Of a stretch of DNA of 6,355 nt, positions 6,353 to 6,355 are shown one piece after another. Numbering within the stretch: position 1 is the stretch's first letter; every line of letters starts with the position of its first letter. Origin of the DNA: Clostridia bacterium (GTDB lineage Bacteria; Bacillota; Clostridia; HGM11514); the NCBI GenBank assembly GCA_900757255.1, contig CAAENE010000078.1:1-6355 (forward strand). The letters are read 5' to 3'. The notes under the pieces were generated by a model, which saw nothing but the letters and a program-made list of their open reading frames with translations, was not told the origin of the DNA and made no database searches. Position numbers and translations under genes: made by a program.

Positions 6353-6355
6353 AAC

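Noticed and set aside
6223..6355. CRISPR, tRNA or small protein gene in the right-hand intergenic region
   Set aside because: No spaced direct repeats, no cloverleaf and no open frame with a ribosome binding site were found. The 64-aa + strand frame at 6074-6268 is mostly antisense to the ABC-F start.

Overview
The window looks like part of a Gram-positive anaerobe chromosome, most likely class Clostridia (Firmicutes). The evidence is an Rnf operon in the order C-D-G-E-A-B, a short RnfB rich in cysteines, strong AAGGAGG-type ribosome binding sites and moderate GC content. No rRNA gene or other taxonomic marker is present, so genus-level placement is not possible.

Positions 1 to 4295 (+ strand) hold an Rnf operon, complete except that rnfC lacks its 5' part: rnfC(partial)-rnfD-rnfG-rnfE-rnfA-rnfB. 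Junctions are very tight: C/D overlap by 1 nt, D/G by 4 nt, G/E by 11 nt, E/A abut, and A/B are 12 nt apart. This implies one transcript and translational coupling. The products would form the membrane-bound ferredoxin:NAD+ oxidoreductase, which couples electron flow between ferredoxin and NAD+ to Na+ or H+ translocation. RnfB takes electrons from ferredoxin. The RnfA/RnfE pair and the covalent-flavin subunits RnfD and RnfG carry them through and across the membrane. RnfC passes them to NAD+. Key residues are present: the flavinylation Thr in RnfD and RnfG, the paired Cys in RnfA and RnfE, and the ferredoxin-type cysteines in RnfB and RnfC. The operon promoter lies to the left of the window.

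Positions 4300 to 4329 hold a perfect 30-bp palindrome, which appears to be a shared bidirectional terminator between the convergent rnf operon and the next gene.

Positions 4339 to 6222 (- strand) encode a full-length, soluble, two-ATPase-domain ABC-F protein resembling the YdiF type, with a C-terminal coiled coil. It is probably a ribosome-associated translation factor rather than a transporter.

Positions 6223 to 6355 are intergenic. They contain an extended -10 promoter for the ABC-F gene, a perfect 12-bp inverted repeat overlapping it, a second compound dyad abutting that repeat, and a possible rightward promoter at the edge. This short region is the least explained part of the window. 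I saw no clear new system: the genes belong to known families, and the intergenic dyads are the best lead.
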